From positions 186,001-250,000 of the forward strand of contig NZ_FMTM01000007.1 in the NCBI RefSeq assembly GCF_900099775.1: DNA of 64,000 bases, in the 5' to 3' direction. Made by a program: the position numbers and the translations under genes. The DNA comes from Rhizobium mongolense subsp. loessense (GTDB lineage Bacteria > Pseudomonadota > Alphaproteobacteria > Rhizobiales > Rhizobiaceae). Numbering within the stretch: position 1 is the first letter of the stretch; each line of letters opens with the position of its first letter. Under the pieces are notes generated by a model. It searched no databases, was not told the DNA's origin, and saw only the letters and a program-made list of their open reading frames with translations. Of the stretch, positions 45,719 to 54,496 are shown piece after piece.

Positions 45719-46741
45719 TTACTGGCGGGGTCTGTAAGGGCTTGTCGACTGGCGGATGCGCATCTCGGGTTTGATCAGGTGGATGCCGTCCGGCTCGTGA
45801 CTGCCGGCCAAGCGATCGAGAAGCGCCCGGGCGGCAAGGCGGCCAACTTCAGCCTGCCCATTCCAGACCGTCGTCAGGGCCGGTGTCGAGAGCGAGGCTT
45901 CCTCGAGATCGTCATAGCCGGTAACCGAGATGTCCTTGCCTGGCACAAGACCGGCACGGGCAATGCCGTTCATGAGCCCGATGGCAACGAGATCGTTCCA
46001 ACAGACGGCAGCAGACGGTTTTTGCGGCAGCGACAGGAAATGCACAGCCGCCTCGAACCCGCCCTGCATCGAGCGCGGACCGGGAATGCGCAGGTTGGGA
46101 TCGACTTCGATCTCCGCCTTGCGCAGCGCATTGACATACCCCTGATAGCGGTCGCGGCCGGTTGAGGTCTGATCCGTTCCCCCGATCATGGCGATTGAGC
46201 GGTGGCCGAGCCCGATCAGGTGATTGGTGGCAAGTGAAATCCCGTAGCTGTCGTCACCGCGATAGGTCGGCAGGTCCATCCCCTCCATTGAGCGCGCGAC
46301 AAGGATCGCCGGCATGCCGTTGGCCTCGGCAAGCTGCATGTCCTCAGGCGGTGTGCCGATTGCGGGCGACATGATGACACCGTCGCCGCCGAGTTGCAGC
46401 AGCGTCTCGATGAACGTGCGCTGCTTTTCGACCGAATCGTAGTGGTTGGACAGGATGAAGGTATGACGGCTGCGATCGAGTTCGCTCTCGATCGCCTTTA
46501 GGATTTCGCCGTAGAACGGGTTCATGATGTCGTGCACCACGACGCCGACGATGCCCGAGCGAGACGTACGCAGGCTTGCGGCCCGGCGGTTGTAGATATA
46601 TCCGAGCGCGCGCGCCTGTTCCTTGATCTTTTCGCGCGTATTGCCTGCAACGAGCGGGCTGTCGCGTAAGGCGAGCGATACCGTTGCCGTAGAAATGCCG
46701 AGCGTTTCGGCAATTGTCGAAAGTTTGATCTTCTGAGCCAC
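45719..46741 (-). CDS. LacI family transcriptional regulator
   Basis: The 340-residue protein has an N-terminal LacI helix-turn-helix (KLSTIAETLGISTATVSLAL, about residues 4-23), hinge and a periplasmic-binding-like effector domain, usually for a sugar or related compound. The start is GTG 46741, giving MAQKIKLST, with GGGGAGG just upstream. A frame-extending ATG at 46780 is possible but unlikely. A palindrome lies 71-90 bases upstream, fitting autoregulation. Confidence 0.9.
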   Translation of the reverse strand: MAQKIKLSTIAETLGISTATVSLALRDSPLVAGNTREKIKEQARALGYIYNRRAASLRTSRSGIVGVVVHDIMNPFYGEILKAIESELDRSRHTFILSNHYDSVEKQRTFIETLLQLGGDGVIMSPAIGTPPEDMQLAEANGMPAILVARSMEGMDLPTYRGDDSYGISLATNHLIGLGHRSIAMIGGTDQTSTGRDRYQGYVNALRKAEIEVDPNLRIPGPRSMQGGFEAAVHFLSLPQKPSAAVCWNDLVAIGLMNGIARAGLVPGKDISVTGYDDLEEASLSTPALTTVWNGQAEVGRLAARALLDRLAGSHEPDGIHLIKPEMRIRQSTSPYRPRQ

Positions 46742-46811
46742 GCATCCTCCCCAGGCAACGCGCGAGATGGTGGAGCGCATCGCGGAACCGGAAAAGAGCG
46801 CCCCTTAAAAT

Positions 46812-46831
46812 GTTTAATTAAAAGATTAAAC
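46812..46831. promoter_or_regulatory. Candidate LacI-family operator
   Basis: A 20-bp site has perfect 7-bp inverted arms (GTTTAAT and ATTAAAC) around six bases. It lies 71-90 bases upstream of the LacI start codon and in the gap before the MarR gene. Position and symmetry fit an autoregulatory operator. Confidence 0.5.
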
Positions 46832-46862
46832 GCGGGGAGGCAAACCGAATTTTGATCGACCG

Positions 46863-47375
46863 TCAAATTTCGTCGGGTTCTTCGAACGGCACTGCTTCGG
46901 CCTGGAGATTGTTGTCGATCGCCTTTAGAAGGCGCACGAGGTTGCGGATTTCTTTCTCCGAAAAATCAAGCGTAGCCGTCCGATCGCAGGCCGACGCCGC
47001 CATCTCGATCGCCTTCACGCTGCCGCGCCCGAGTTCGGTGAGGTAGACCTTCGTCAGCCGCGCATCGTCCGCATCCGGCTTGCGCTCCAGAAAGCCCTGG
47101 GCTTCCATGCGGCCGATGGTGCGAGTCATGGTTGGCGCCTTGACGCCGAGTTTCTGAGCAAGGCCGCCTGCCGTCATCCCGTCGGTTTCAGCAAGCGAAA
47201 GAATGACGCCGTCCTGGCCGGCGTAAAGGCCGCTTTCAAGCAGACTACGGGAGAGCACCGTGCGCATCGACCGCGCAGCCTGCGTCAAAGCCGGCGAAAG
47301 ATCGGCAAGCGTATATTCGGTCGGGTCCTTTTTCTTGGACTTGTTTTTCTTGCCGTCTTTGTGCTTCTTCCCCAT
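46863..47375 (-). CDS. MarR family transcriptional regulator
   Basis: The 170-residue product begins with a lysine-rich stretch (KKHKDGKKNKSKKK) and has the MarR winged helix, with LAQKLGVKAPTMTRTIGRME as the recognition region and DDARLTKVYLTELG as the wing. Such proteins usually repress a divergent gene in response to a small molecule. The ATG at 47375 has AAGGG six bases upstream; another ATG six bases earlier is possible. It is divergent from the creatininase-family gene by 87 bases. Confidence 0.87.
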   Translation of the reverse strand: MGKKHKDGKKNKSKKKDPTEYTLADLSPALTQAARSMRTVLSRSLLESGLYAGQDGVILSLAETDGMTAGGLAQKLGVKAPTMTRTIGRMEAQGFLERKPDADDARLTKVYLTELGRGSVKAIEMAASACDRTATLDFSEKEIRNLVRLLKAIDNNLQAEAVPFEEPDEI

Positions 47376-47413
47376 CGCCATCCCTTTGATCTTTAAGCCG
47401 TGACAACGCTGCG

Positions 47414-47442
47414 TTATGACATTGCGCAGGTTCACGTCATAA
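47414..47442. promoter_or_regulatory. Inverted repeat in the MarR/creatininase divergent promoter
   Basis: Perfect 7-bp arms TTATGAC (47414-47420) and GTCATAA (47436-47442) are separated by 15 bases. The arms lie inside the 87-base divergent gap and may be the MarR operator. Confidence 0.45.
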
Positions 47443-47462
47443 ACAAGGGGCATTGAAACCGG

Positions 47463-48254
47463 ATGACAGCGCCTGCCCGGAACTTCGCGGACAACGATGC
47501 CGCACTTTCGGCTGAAGACCGCCGAAACTGGATCGCGGTTCTGCCGCTCGGCGCGCATGAGCAGCACGGCCCGCACCTTCCTTTCGAAACCGACACGCTG
47601 ATTGCCGAAGGCATCGTCGAAAGGCTGAAGGCTGCCCTCCCCTCAACATTACCGGTTACCTTCCTGCCCACAGAACCGGTCGGCTATTCGATCGAACACA
47701 TGGATGTCGAAGGCACGAAGACGTTGACCTACTGCGAAGCGATCGACCGCTGGCTGGCAATTGCCGGAATGCTTCACGATCTCGGCTGCCGCAAACTGGT
47801 CATGTTGAACGCCCACGGCGGCAATTCACCGCTGATGACAATCGTCGCAACCGAAGCGCGGGTGAAGTTCAACATGCTGGCCGTTGCGACCAGCTGGACC
47901 CGTTTCGGCGTGCCGGAAGAGGTGATATCAGCTGAAAACAAGGCGATCGACATCCACGGCGGCGATATCGAAACCTCGGTCATGCTGGCGCTGCATCCCG
48001 GTAGGGTCACCATGTCCAAGGCTGAGAACTTCGCTTCAAGGCAGCTGGAATTTGCCGGGCGCTTCAAGCATCTACGGGCCTACGGGCCGCACGCCTTCGG
48101 CTGGAAGATGTTCGATCTGAACGTCCAAGGCGCGGCCGGAAACGCCGCTGCCGCAACGGCCGAGAAAGGCGAAGCGCTAGTCGGCCATGCGGTTAAGGGG
48201 CTGACGGAACTGCTGCGGGATGTGGATGCGTTTGACACATCCCAGCTCAAATAG
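47463..48254 (+). CDS. Creatininase family amidohydrolase
   Basis: The 263-residue product has the creatininase metal motifs: LPLGAHEQHGPHLPFETD (Glu/His/Asp), NAHGGNS and DIHGGDIETS. Members hydrolyse cyclic amides or related bonds, including creatinine and peptide maturation substrates (MftE). The precise substrate is unknown. The MarR gene is divergent and is the likely regulator. The ATG at 47463 has AAGGGG about 11 bases upstream. Confidence 0.87.
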   Translation: MTAPARNFADNDAALSAEDRRNWIAVLPLGAHEQHGPHLPFETDTLIAEGIVERLKAALPSTLPVTFLPTEPVGYSIEHMDVEGTKTLTYCEAIDRWLAIAGMLHDLGCRKLVMLNAHGGNSPLMTIVATEARVKFNMLAVATSWTRFGVPEEVISAENKAIDIHGGDIETSVMLALHPGRVTMSKAENFASRQLEFAGRFKHLRAYGPHAFGWKMFDLNVQGAAGNAAAATAEKGEALVGHAVKGLTELLRDVDAFDTSQLK

Positions 48255-48277
48255 AGCGATCCAAAGGCAATGTGATC

Positions 48278-48291
48278 TTATAACATTATAA
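48278..48291. promoter_or_regulatory. AT-rich palindrome upstream of the CobW-type gene
   Basis: The sequence is TTATAA-CA-TTATAA, an inverted repeat about 90 bases upstream of the GTPase start. It resembles the AT-rich palindromes bound by Zur/Fur regulators, but its half-site spacing does not match the common Zur pattern, so this is tentative. Confidence 0.3.
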
Positions 48292-48378
48292 AACCCTTTG
48301 AACTGACGCGTCCAAATCCTTATATGGAACCGACCGTTTAAAGCCCCCTCGGCGGCAAGCCCATTCTTCGAGGTTCTC

Positions 48379-49482
48379 ATGACCGACGCAATTTCGACTC
48401 AGCAGAAGCCCATCCCCGTCACCGTGCTCACCGGCTATCTCGGCGCCGGCAAGACGACGCTGCTCAACCGCATCCTGTCCGAAAACCACGGCAAGAAATA
48501 CGCGGTCATCGTCAACGAATTCGGCGAAATCGGCATCGACAACGACCTGATTGTCGAGTCGGACGAAGAAATCTACGAGATGAACAACGGCTGTGTCTGC
48601 TGTACCGTGCGCGGCGACCTGATCCGCGTCGTCGAGGGCCTGATGCGCCGCCCCGGACGCTTCGACGGCATCATCGTCGAGACGACCGGACTTGCCGATC
48701 CGGTGCCGGTCGCCCAGACCTTCTTCATGGATGACGACGTGCGCGCCAAAACGGAGCTCGACGCAGTCGTCGCCCTTGTCGATGCCAAGCACCTGCCGCT
48801 GCGCTTGAAGGACAGCCGCGAGGCCGAAGACCAGATCGCCTTTGCCGACGTCGTCCTCATCAACAAGACTGATCTCGTCTCGCCGGAAGAACTGGCGCAG
48901 ATCGAGGATATCGTCCGCGCCATCAACCCCTCGGCTCGCGTCTACAAGACGAGCCGCTCCGGCGTTGATCTCGCCCGCGTGCTTGATCAGGGCGCTTTCA
49001 ACCTTGAACGCGCGCTGGAAAACGACCCGCACTTCCTGGAGCAGGAACACGACGATCACGTCTGTGGCCCGGATTGCGATCACGACCACCATCACCATGC
49101 GCATGACCACGACCATGATCACCACCATCACGGTCACGACCATGGCCATCATCACCACGGCGCGATGTCGCCGATCCATGACGTGACGGTGCAGTCGGTG
49201 TCGCTCCGCGGCGGCCAGATGAACCCCGAGCGCTTCTTCCCCTGGATCCAGAAGATCACCCAGACGCAGGGTCCGAACATCCTGCGCCTTAAAGGCATCA
49301 TTGCCTTCAAGGACGATGCCGAGCGCTATGTCGTCCAGGGCGTGCACATGATCGTCGAGGGCGACCACCAGCGTCCTTGGAAGGATGGCGAGAAGCGCGA
49401 GACGCGGCTGGTCTTCATCGGCCGCGACCTCGACCGCGACAAGCTCGAAGCCTCCTTCAAGGCATGCGAGGCCGCGGCCTGA
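48379..49482 (+). CDS. CobW/COG0523 metallochaperone-type GTPase with histidine-rich loop
   Basis: The 367-residue G3E GTPase has Walker A GYLGAGKT (residues 19-26), the metal-binding CxCC motif in NNGCVCCTVRGDL (Cys72, 74, 75), NKTD (162-165), and a CobW C-terminal domain. Between them is a long histidine/aspartate-rich stretch (about 224-260). Such proteins deliver zinc or other metals. No cobalamin genes are nearby, so a zinc role is more likely. The ATG at 48379 follows GAGG. The stop overlaps the next start in TGATG. Confidence 0.93.
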   Translation: MTDAISTQQKPIPVTVLTGYLGAGKTTLLNRILSENHGKKYAVIVNEFGEIGIDNDLIVESDEEIYEMNNGCVCCTVRGDLIRVVEGLMRRPGRFDGIIVETTGLADPVPVAQTFFMDDDVRAKTELDAVVALVDAKHLPLRLKDSREAEDQIAFADVVLINKTDLVSPEELAQIEDIVRAINPSARVYKTSRSGVDLARVLDQGAFNLERALENDPHFLEQEHDDHVCGPDCDHDHHHHAHDHDHDHHHHGHDHGHHHHGAMSPIHDVTVQSVSLRGGQMNPERFFPWIQKITQTQGPNILRLKGIIAFKDDAERYVVQGVHMIVEGDHQRPWKDGEKRETRLVFIGRDLDRDKLEASFKACEAAA

Positions 49483-50471
49483 TGCCAACAGTTGCCCCGC
49501 TTGATCTCGACGGCCACATTCTGGCCGTCGAATTTTTAGGTGATGTCCCCTACTTCGCGAATGCCGCCGGCACGTTTCACCGGCTGGATGGCGGCGAGAA
49601 GGTTTGCGAAGCCCATCAGGGCATGCTCACCTGCATCCGCGATCCCTATAGCGAAAGCCTGATTTCCGGCGGCGAAGATGGCAAGGTGTTGCGCATTGCG
49701 GCCGACGCCGGCGTCAGCGAGATCGCTAATGCCCCGCGCAAATGGATTTCGCAGGTAGCGGCCGGCCCGCAGGGTGCCGTCGCCTATGCCTATGGAAAGA
49801 GCGCCTTCGTCCATCTTTCGAATGGCGACACTAGGGAGTTCACCGAGGAGCGGACCGTCGAAGGCCTTGCCTTTGCACCGAAAGGCATGCGCATCGCTGC
49901 AGCGCGCTACAATGGCGTATCGCTGCACTGGGTTGGCATGAACGCAAAGCCGGTCGATCTGGAGTGGAAGGGCGCACATACGGGTGTCACATTCTCACCC
50001 GACGGCAATTTCCTCGTGACCACCATGCAGGAAAACGCCCTGCACGGCTGGAAGCTTGACGCCAAGCCGGGCACTGAGGCGCGTCACATGCGCATGACCG
50101 GTTATCCGGCCAAGGTGAAGTCGCTCTCCTGGTCCGCCAAGGGCAAGTGGCTCGCCTCATCTGGCGCACCAGCAGCAATCGTCTGGCCATTCCAGGGCAA
50201 GGACGGTCCGATGGGCAAGGCGCCGCTCGAGCTCGGCACGCGCGCCAACATCATGGCGACCGCGGTCAAGTTCCATCCGGCAGAGGACATCCTCGCAATC
50301 GGTTTCATCGACGGCATGATCCTTGCCGTGCGTATTGCAGACAGTAAAGAGGCGCTGATCCGCCGCCCCGGCAAGGGCGCCATCACCGCGATGAGCTGGA
50401 GCAAGAACGGCAAGCTGCTGGCCTTCGCCTCGGAAGCAGGCGACTGTGGCGTCGTCGATATCTCGGCCTGA
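49482..50471 (+). CDS. WD40-repeat protein, partner of CobW-type GTPase
   Basis: The 329-residue product has repeated beta-propeller units, e.g. GVTFSPDGNFLVTTMQENAL and AMSWSKNGKLLAFASEAGD. No signal peptide is visible, so it should be cytoplasmic. Its ATG at 49482 overlaps the GTPase stop by one base (TGATG), so the two are co-translated. WD40 proteins usually scaffold interactions; the coupling suggests it helps target the metallochaperone. The frame is open upstream within the GTPase gene but the overlapping ATG is the sensible start. Confidence 0.85.
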   Translation: MPTVAPLDLDGHILAVEFLGDVPYFANAAGTFHRLDGGEKVCEAHQGMLTCIRDPYSESLISGGEDGKVLRIAADAGVSEIANAPRKWISQVAAGPQGAVAYAYGKSAFVHLSNGDTREFTEERTVEGLAFAPKGMRIAAARYNGVSLHWVGMNAKPVDLEWKGAHTGVTFSPDGNFLVTTMQENALHGWKLDAKPGTEARHMRMTGYPAKVKSLSWSAKGKWLASSGAPAAIVWPFQGKDGPMGKAPLELGTRANIMATAVKFHPAEDILAIGFIDGMILAVRIADSKEALIRRPGKGAITAMSWSKNGKLLAFASEAGDCGVVDISA

Positions 50472-50524
50472 CCGCTCAAGCTCTTCCGATGGTGATGGCT
50501 GAGTGCCTTCGCCATCCCTTCCAG

Positions 50525-51541
50525 TCAGGATGTCCGGGCATTTTCGACAATCTCGCCCAACACGCCATGCAAGGCATCACGATAGCCGTTGCGGGCGGAT
50601 GGCCCGCTTTCCTCCGAGGTCATCACCACGGTCAGATTGAGCGACGGCACGATATATAGCATCTGCCCACCGTAGCCCCATGCGAAATGCACGTCCTCGC
50701 CGCCGAGATTGCGCTCAAACCATCCGTAGCCATAGGCATCGCCCGAGAAGCGCGAGTTGGTGCGCCGCTGCCAGGACGCGGCAACCCAGTCGGCGGGAAT
50801 GACTTGTCGCCCCTGCGGCGTCCTGCCGCCGTTGCGATAGAGCTCGCCAAAAGCAAGCAACGAGCGGGCGCTCATGGCCATCTGGTTTCCGCCGAGATAG
50901 ATGCCCTGTGGATCGCGTTCCCAGGCGCCAATCCGAAAGCCTACGACTGGCCTGAGCCATTCCCGTGCCAAGGCAAGGGTTGTCTTACCGCTCGCCTTCG
51001 TCAGGATTGCAGACAGGAGATGTGTCGAGGCAGTCGAGTACAGCATTCGGCCCCCGGGCTCATCGTCGAAGGGTTGCGAGAGTGCAAAACGCACCCAGTT
51101 TCGGCTCGAAACCCAGCGCCCGTAGTTCGGTCCCGACATACGGCCCAACCCCGCCTGCATGGACAGCAGGTTTCCGATGGTGATCTCGTTCAGCCGCGGA
51201 TCGGGTGATTGCGGCAGATCCGCCTTCAGGATCGGCGCGATCTTCTGATCCGGTCCTTCGAGCACGCCCTTGCTGATGGCGATGCCGACAAGGGCGGAGA
51301 TGATCGCTTTCGAGGCGGACTTGATATTAGTCGATTCCGACGCTGTATGTCCGCGATAGCCGCGCTCGGCAACGATCTTTCCGTCGCGCGAAATGATGAT
51401 GGTTTTCAGGGATTTCAGTTCCTCGCGGAAAGCGAAGTTGTCGAGCAGCGACGCAAGGCGATCGTTTTCCTGCTGGGCTGAGACCGGCGCGGCGGAAAGA
51501 AAAAGGGCAAACCATATGAGGAAGGCTCTGGTCATTGCCAT
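50525..51541 (-). CDS. Secreted serine hydrolase, beta-lactamase class C/DD-peptidase family
   Basis: The 338-residue protein has a signal peptide (cleavage near residue 22, after PVSA) and the SxxK motif SASK (residues 75-78). A tyrosine in MLYSTASTH is a candidate for the second motif. Family members include esterases and peptidases as well as beta-lactamases; resistance cannot be inferred. Start is the ATG at 51541, with weak upstream signal; 51535 is possible. The region is convergent with the WD40 gene. Confidence 0.85.
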   Translation of the reverse strand: MAMTRAFLIWFALFLSAAPVSAQQENDRLASLLDNFAFREELKSLKTIIISRDGKIVAERGYRGHTASESTNIKSASKAIISALVGIAISKGVLEGPDQKIAPILKADLPQSPDPRLNEITIGNLLSMQAGLGRMSGPNYGRWVSSRNWVRFALSQPFDDEPGGRMLYSTASTHLLSAILTKASGKTTLALAREWLRPVVGFRIGAWERDPQGIYLGGNQMAMSARSLLAFGELYRNGGRTPQGRQVIPADWVAASWQRRTNSRFSGDAYGYGWFERNLGGEDVHFAWGYGGQMLYIVPSLNLTVVMTSEESGPSARNGYRDALHGVLGEIVENARTS

Positions 51542-51686
51542 GAGCTAGCGCAATCCCAGGCAGAATTCATCCGTTCAAAGAGCCGATTCACGCGGACGTG
51601 AAAGTTTATGATCCTGCTTGCCCTATCGAGCGGCCGCCCAACATATTGGCCGGACCAACTCAACATTCGGCGGGAGCGTAAAAACG

Positions 51687-52643
51687 ATGGCACGCGTAAT
51701 CGTGATCGGAGCAACCGGCCATGTCGGCACATATCTCGTCCCGCGTCTTGTCGAGGCAGGGCATGACGTCGTTGCAATCAGCCGCGGCAAAGCGGAGCCC
51801 TACTGTCCCCACGCAGCTTGGCAGAGCGTCGAACGGCAGCAGATGGATAGGGCGCAGATGGAGGAGGAAGGCAGCTTCGGCCCCGCCGTCCGCGCACTGA
51901 GGCCCGATATCGTCATCGACATGATCTGTTTCACGTTGGCGAGCGCTCGCCACCTGGCGGGAGTGTTGGATGGCCATGTCGGCCATTTTCTGCACACCGG
52001 CACCATCTGGACGCACGGCCATTCCATTTCAGTTCCGACGCGCGAGGATGCGCCGAAAACGCCCTTTGGAGACTATGGCGAGCAGAAGAAGGCAATCGAG
52101 GACTATCTTCTAGGCGAGGCACGGCGGCGGGCCTTTCCCGCAACCCTCATCCATCCCGGCCATATCGTTGGACCGGGCTGGCCTCCACTCAACCCCGCCG
52201 GACACTTCAACCTTTCCGTCTTTTCGACGATTGCACGCGGCGAGACGCTGAGATTGCCGAATCTCGGTTTGGAGACCGTTCATCATGTCCACGCTGACGA
52301 TGTGGCAGGCATGTTCATGGCAGCGATCAGCAATTGGCACGCGTCAAGCGGAGAAAGCTTCCACGCGGTTTCCGACCAGGCACTGACGTTGAGAGGGTAT
52401 GCCGAAGCGATGTTTCGCTGGTTCGGGCATGAGCCGAAGCTTGAGTTCTTCCCCTATGACGAATGGTCGAAAATGGAGAGCGCCGAGGACGCAAGGGCGA
52501 CGTGGGAGCACATCGCCCGAAGCCCGAATTGCTCGATGGACAAGGCAAGACGCCTGCTGGAGTTCACGCCACGCCACAGCTCCCTCCAGGCTGTGCAGGA
52601 GTCGGTGCGGTGGCTTATCGCGCAAGGGCGCATAGGCGCTTAA
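51687..52643 (+). CDS. NAD-dependent epimerase/dehydratase family protein
   Basis: The 318-residue extended short-chain dehydrogenase starts with the dinucleotide motif RVIVIGATGHVGTYLVPRL (residues 3-21). The conserved YGEQKKAIEDYL includes the Tyr and Lys of the YxxxK motif. Substrate unknown; may be a nucleotide sugar or a small metabolite. The ATG at 51687 follows GGGAG. It is divergent from the serine hydrolase gene by 145 bases. Confidence 0.85.
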   Translation: MARVIVIGATGHVGTYLVPRLVEAGHDVVAISRGKAEPYCPHAAWQSVERQQMDRAQMEEEGSFGPAVRALRPDIVIDMICFTLASARHLAGVLDGHVGHFLHTGTIWTHGHSISVPTREDAPKTPFGDYGEQKKAIEDYLLGEARRRAFPATLIHPGHIVGPGWPPLNPAGHFNLSVFSTIARGETLRLPNLGLETVHHVHADDVAGMFMAAISNWHASSGESFHAVSDQALTLRGYAEAMFRWFGHEPKLEFFPYDEWSKMESAEDARATWEHIARSPNCSMDKARRLLEFTPRHSSLQAVQESVRWLIAQGRIGA

Positions 52644-52683
52644 AAGAAAAAGCCCCGCCCGTTTCAGAAAGAGGCTTGACGCG

Positions 52684-53274
52684 TCAGGCAGCCTTGCGGA
52701 GCGGCGCCTTGGCCAGCATGCGCCCCGAGGCAACGATCATGCCGGCTGCGCCGTCAAGCCAGCCTTCCGTCAACTCCAGCGCAAGGAAACGCGAGCGTTC
52801 GAACGGGCCGGGCATGACGAGATGGCAAGCCTTCTCTGCAAAGAAGCCGAAGCGCTCGTAATAGGCAGCATCGCCGACGAGCAGGATCGCGCCATGTCCC
52901 CGGTTCTTGGCCTCGAGAATCGCCGCACGCATCAGCGCCGAACCGACACCCTTGCCCTCAAAGGTCGGATCGACGGCCAAAGGGCCGAGCAGCAACGCAT
53001 TGATCGACGTTCCGTCGGCGTTGACGCCAGCTTCGATGTTCCAGAGGCGGACGGTGCCGATGACATGACCGTCGCGGTCACGCGCGACAAGTGCCAAGCC
53101 TTCTGCCGGGATGCGGCCGCGCCGGATCTTCTCCGACGACTTCTTGCGGCGGTTCGGACCCATGGCGCGATCGAGCAGATTCTCGCGCGGTACGACATCC
53201 GACGGATTCTCGGAGTCGATGGTGAAAACGGAGGGCGCAAAAAATGCGCGGACAGAATCAAGAACAGCGGCCAT
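52684..53274 (-). CDS. GNAT family N-acetyltransferase
   Basis: The 196-residue product has the acetyl-CoA binding motif VDPTFEGKGVGSALMRAAI and GDAAYYERFGFFAEKA, as in the YhbS-type small-molecule/protein acetyltransferases. An atypical N-terminal stretch of about 55 residues precedes the fold. It follows GGGAGG. It is located downstream of the decarboxylase gene (gap about 88 bases, same direction), so it may be co-transcribed. Substrate unknown. Confidence 0.85.
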   Translation of the reverse strand: MAAVLDSVRAFFAPSVFTIDSENPSDVVPRENLLDRAMGPNRRKKSSEKIRRGRIPAEGLALVARDRDGHVIGTVRLWNIEAGVNADGTSINALLLGPLAVDPTFEGKGVGSALMRAAILEAKNRGHGAILLVGDAAYYERFGFFAEKACHLVMPGPFERSRFLALELTEGWLDGAAGMIVASGRMLAKAPLRKAA

Positions 53275-53362
53275 CTTGGCCTCCCGAACTCAAAACCGTT
53301 TCAGACGGTGTCGAAAGAACATTGTGAAGGTGCCGCCCCGATTGGATACGGGGCCGGCTGGA

Positions 53363-54496
53363 TCATATGACGTAGGCCTTCAGCGGCTCAAAGCCATTAA
53401 AAGCAACCGCCGAATAGGTCGTCGTATAGGCACCGGTGCCTTCGATCAGAACCTCGTCGCCGATGGTGAGGCTCACCGGCAGCGGGTAGAGGTTCTTCTC
53501 GTAGAGCACGTCGGCCGAATCGCAGGTCGGGCCGGCGATGACGCAAGGCTCCATCTTGTCGGTGTCGCGTTCGGTGCGGATCGGGTAGCGGATGGCCTCA
53601 TCCATCGTTTCGGCGAGACCGCCGAACTTGCCGATGTCGAGGAATACCCAGCGGGCCGTATCGTTGTCCGACTTCTTCGAGACGAGCACCACCTCAGCCT
53701 TGATGACGCCGGCATTGCCGACCATGCCGCGGCCCGGCTCGATGATCGTCTTCGGGATCTGGTTGCCGAAGTGATCGCGCAGGCTCTGGTAGATCGAACG
53801 GCCATAAGCCTCGGCCGACGGGACGTCTCGAAGGTATTTCGTCGGGAAGCCGCCGCCCATGTTGACCATCTGCAGATGGATGCCCTGCTTGGCAAGCTGC
53901 ACGAAAACGCGCTTGGCATCGGCAAGAGCCGAATCCCACGCATCGACCTTGGTCATCTGCGAACCGACATGGAACGAGACGCCATAGGATTCGAGACCGA
54001 GCTGATGGGCATAAACAAGAACATCGACAGCCATTTGCGGGACGCAGCCGAACTTGCGCGATAGCGGCCATTCGGCGCCTTCGCCATCCGTGAGCACGCG
54101 GCAGAACACGCGGGCGCCGGGAGCGGCACGCGAGATCTTCTCGACTTCCTCGTGGCTGTCGACCGCAAAGAGGCTGACGCCGAGCGCATAGGCACGTGCG
54201 ACGTCGCGCTCCTTCTTGATCGTATTGCCGTAGGAGATGCGGGCAGCGGTCGCACCGGCATCCAGTGCCATTTCGATTTCAGCGACAGACGCGCAATCGA
54301 AATTGGAGCCGAGGGAAGCCAGCAGCTTCAGCACTTCCGGGGCCGGGTTTGCCTTGACAGCATAGTAGATAGCGCTGTCCGGCATCGCATGACGGAAGGC
54401 GTTGAAATTGTCGCGCACGACGTCGAGGTCGACCACGAGGCAGGGACCGTCGGGACGTCGGGTTGCGAGAAAGTCGCGGATGCGCTGGGTGGTCAT
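53363..54496 (-). CDS. Ornithine/lysine decarboxylase, fold type III
   Basis: The 377-residue pyridoxal-phosphate enzyme makes putrescine from ornithine or cadaverine from lysine. The cofactor lysine is Lys48 in YYAVKANPAPEVLKLL, the glycine loop is VNMGGGFPTKY, and the catalytic cysteine is in GPTCDSADVL. Length fits the eukaryotic-type decarboxylase clade that rhizobia use. The ATG at 54496 follows AGAGGGAAT; the frame is open upstream but inside the leader region. A long structured leader and a divergent LysR gene suggest control by polyamines or amino acids. Confidence 0.93.
   Translation of the reverse strand: MTTQRIRDFLATRRPDGPCLVVDLDVVRDNFNAFRHAMPDSAIYYAVKANPAPEVLKLLASLGSNFDCASVAEIEMALDAGATAARISYGNTIKKERDVARAYALGVSLFAVDSHEEVEKISRAAPGARVFCRVLTDGEGAEWPLSRKFGCVPQMAVDVLVYAHQLGLESYGVSFHVGSQMTKVDAWDSALADAKRVFVQLAKQGIHLQMVNMGGGFPTKYLRDVPSAEAYGRSIYQSLRDHFGNQIPKTIIEPGRGMVGNAGVIKAEVVLVSKKSDNDTARWVFLDIGKFGGLAETMDEAIRYPIRTERDTDKMEPCVIAGPTCDSADVLYEKNLYPLPVSLTIGDEVLIEGTGAYTTTYSAVAFNGFEPLKAYVI

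Noticed and set aside
49070..49160. CA-rich repeat resembling a microsatellite or CRISPR-like pattern
   Set aside because: It is the coding sequence of the His/Asp-rich loop; there are no uniform spacers.
48286..49488. Antisense frame of 400 codons over the CobW-type gene
   Set aside because: It contains Met/Val-rich repeats that mirror the His-rich codons; not a gene.
50525..51541. Antibiotic resistance beta-lactamase
   Set aside because: The SxxK fold is shared with esterases and peptidases, and the sequence gives no resistance-specific feature.
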